NCBI RefSeq assembly: GCF_030253575.1
Contig: NC_080568.1
Location: 24,823,501-24,887,500, forward strand
Direction of reading: 5' to 3'
DNA: 64,000 nt
DNA from: Rhododendron vialii
Lineage: Eukaryota; Streptophyta; Magnoliopsida; Ericales; Ericaceae
A model generated the notes under the pieces. It worked only from the letters and a program-made list of their open reading frames with translations, did not search any database and was not told the DNA's origin. The translations under genes and the position numbers were made by a program. Position 1 is the first letter of the stretch. Each line of letters opens with the position of its first letter. Shown here piece by piece: positions 61,966 to 64,000 of the stretch.

Positions 61966-63613
61966 ATGTTACCATCACTTGGCTCTTAGTGTTGTATACC
62001 TTTCGAGGTAACCAGATTCCTATAAATATTATAACAACAGTATATTTGTCCCTCTCTTTTCAGTTCTAAACTTCTGATAAACTTAATTTCGTCACGCATA
62101 AGAGATACTGAGAGTAGCCTCATTTTCATGATGGCAAAGCACAATTTTCCTCAACTCCAGATATTTTTTTATGTGTATCGAGACTCTTATGATGTGCAAG
62201 TATATCACAGATAAGAGAGCAAAAGACCATACAATGCAAATGCTTCACACAGCAGACAAGTAGATATTACACTGTTGTGTAACTTAGGTATGTTATTGTT
62301 AGTACATTGGACAGGCCATTCGTGTTTTCAAATGACTAGTCCGGTCCGGCTTCAATTTCATAATCAAGGACTCCGGAGCACTTTTACAACCAGTTACGAT
62401 ACAAACGTCTCGAATTGATCCTGTTTAATCCAAGGTTTGTATTGTTTGGTATTTGCTGCTTTCACCTATCCACGATGGACCAACAACCTATTTGAGGATG
62501 GGATGCATATAAACCACATAAGTAACACAGAGCCCTTGACAAAAATGAGTATGTTGCATCATACATGTGGTTGATACTTGATGCTTGTCTTGAAAAGGAA
62601 AGTTTGTTACATAATAGAGCCTGGAAGGGGTAAAGTTACTGAGACCAACATACTATTTCTTTCTAAAAATGGGTCTCTCTCTCTTTAACATCTTTTAATA
62701 AAGATGTACTCCAATGCAGGACACGTCTAACTGTACCAACCTGCTCTGCCACAAGTTGGTCATTTTTCTTTTCTTTTTTTATAACTAGATGTCTGGACCA
62801 GATTACGCCGCCGGTCCTAAAGTTAACGACCGGACAAACCAACCGGTTGCAGCAATGTTTGGAATGTTTGGCACAGAGGATTCGAACTTGCTCTACACCT
62901 CTACCACAAACTTGACTAGACACCACCTCAAATCCCAAAAGAATATTGTACTTGTGCTTTTTCAGGGAGGTAACCCAACCAAAAAAATTTCTCTATATAA
63001 CAGAAAACGAAAAGAAATACTGAGCAGTGGTCAAAAATCAAAGTGAATCAGTAAGCCCCAGCCCTACCTCTTTTAAGATTTTTTGTTGGCCCATTTTTCT
63101 CCTTTCATCTAATTTTTCACTGGCAGAATATGTAGGGATGACAACAACTCATCAACTTGGAACAGAATCCATGTGATAATAACAGATAGCTTTAGGCCGA
63201 TCCAAAAAAAAAAACAAAAACAGATGGCTTTAGACTTCAATACTTAATTTACTTTTTAAACACAAAATATGAAATTAGGCTGAGGGGAAGGACCCGGGAT
63301 GCCACCACTCTAGGATTTTGAATTGGGAGGGGTTAGAAAATAATTATAAACAATTAAGCAAGAAAAATGTAATGTAATAGCTAACAACATGCAGTAATAT
63401 CACTTGGAACCATATTAATTTTTATATTGTGAGCACAACGAAAACCATTAGAAGGATCTCTTAATAAATGAGCAGAAGCCTTATTTGTCATAGACTAAGA
63501 AGCAAGGATACGGATACAGACACAGGACACCACAATTCTAAACAAATGGGGACACGGACACAACGGGAGACACGGCAAAAGTTATGTGAACATATCAAAG
63601 GCATGATGATAGT

Positions 63614-63672
63614 AGGGTCAGGGATATCCCTGCCCTCCGAACCGGACGTGAAGGTCTCCCCTCATCTGGCTC
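63614..63672 (-). other. 3' end of a group II intron (domains V and VI), organelle-derived relic
   Basis: On the minus strand, 63672-63639 is a 34-base domain V: it starts GAGCC and ends GGTTC, with the catalytic AGC triad kept and the inner stem around GAGACC. One stem position is A where G would pair, which looks like decay. A two-base linker (63638-63637) leads to domain VI: AGGG and CAGGGATATCCCTG form a hairpin with CCCT, leaving one bulged A at 63618, the expected branch-point arrangement. Upstream minus-strand sequence to about 63720 resembles the domain IV side of organelle introns. This is most likely a nuclear insertion of mitochondrial or plastid DNA. The source intron is not identified. 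Confidence 0.7.
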
Positions 63673-64000
63673 TCTGCAGGGTAATCTCCACTCACTGCTT
63701 CCCCTAATAGGTCAGACTGTCTAATGACATTACATTCCCCTCTCCAATTTCCATGGACCACGGCTCAAACTCAAGTGAGAGATACGCATTTGGAGCTCAA
63801 GCCTATGTGCTTTTCAGCTTTACTCTACAAACATAGAACTTAAGAACTTCAGTCACGTGACCGGTTTTCAATAACTACTTACTTTTACAGTGAATCAAAT
63901 ATGGTTAGGTCCTAAGCAGTTAAAATTACCATAGCTCAGATGTATATCACTGAAGTAGATAGGTAGTACTGATTGAGCTTTTTAATTTCCATTATTCTGT

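Larger units (their letters stand above)
51356..64000. other. Intergenic region, no gene supported
   Basis: 12.6 kb with only short ORFs, mostly AT-rich. It begins with the FLP promoter region; a CT tract at 51893-51914 and a shorter one at 51950-51960 lie about 580-650 bases upstream of the FLP ATG. The rest holds SINEs (52615-52815, 54754-54928, 61798-61965), microsatellites (55757-55794, 57581-57625), a degenerate repeat (59665-59880) and an organelle group II intron piece (63614-63672). Between these I see nothing I can name. Confidence 0.5.

Noticed and set aside
1..64000. CRISPR arrays, rRNA genes, operons, known miRNA precursors
   Set aside because: None seen; no regular spacer arrays, and no match to the common miRNA sequences I compared by eye. 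The genome is eukaryotic.

Overview
The window is plant nuclear DNA. Genes are widely spaced and split by short GT-AG introns, intergenic DNA is AT-rich, CT/GA microsatellites are common, and MITE, SINE, TRIM and Helitron remnants are frequent. The protein families (RAD6-type UBC2, a FOUR LIPS MYB, a PBS1-like cytoplasmic kinase, an LRR pseudokinase) fit a eudicot, probably a woody one; the sequence does not identify the species. Six intron-containing protein-coding genes could be rebuilt exon by exon. In all six the reading frame stays open across every junction, and each gives a protein of about the usual family length.

Layout: 1-1.7 kb is intergenic. From 1.7 to 6.5 kb (+) lies a UBC2-like ubiquitin-conjugating enzyme with a 5'UTR intron that carries a SINE. 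From 7.3 to 11.1 kb (-) lies an LRR receptor-like pseudokinase, convergent with UBC2. From 11.2 to 15.5 kb is intergenic DNA with MITEs. From 15.5 to 18.1 kb is a rearranged block: a broken copy of the 3' end of the next gene, an LTR-like stretch, a 1.2-kb fold-back element and one unidentified exon-like ORF. From 18.2 to 20.4 kb (-) lies a PQQ-type beta-propeller (polyvinyl-alcohol-dehydrogenase-like) gene. From 20.4 to 24.1 kb is intergenic DNA with a SINE, a LINE/SINE tail and a hAT-type MITE. From 24.1 to 28.0 kb (-) lies a glutathionyl-hydroquinone reductase (Xi-class GST). From 28 to 30 kb is repeat-rich. From 30.0 to 34.6 kb (-) lies a dually acylated receptor-like cytoplasmic kinase. 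From 34.6 to 45.9 kb is intergenic DNA holding a complete non-autonomous Helitron, SINEs and MITEs. From 46.0 to 51.3 kb (-) lies a FOUR LIPS/MYB124 orthologue with 12 coding exons. From 51.4 to 64 kb I find no convincing gene, only repeats and, at 63.6 kb, the 3' end of an organelle-type group II intron.

The genes do not form an operon or an evident pathway cluster; each is an independent housekeeping, signalling or developmental gene. I find no unambiguous new biological system. The observations most worth following are the group II intron domain V/VI relic, the fully bounded Helitron with nested palindromes, the PQQ tail-duplication block with its unidentified exon, the pseudokinase catalytic-site changes, and the overlapping upstream ORF at the FLP start codon. 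All exon boundaries were inferred by eye from GT-AG sites and frame, without transcript data.
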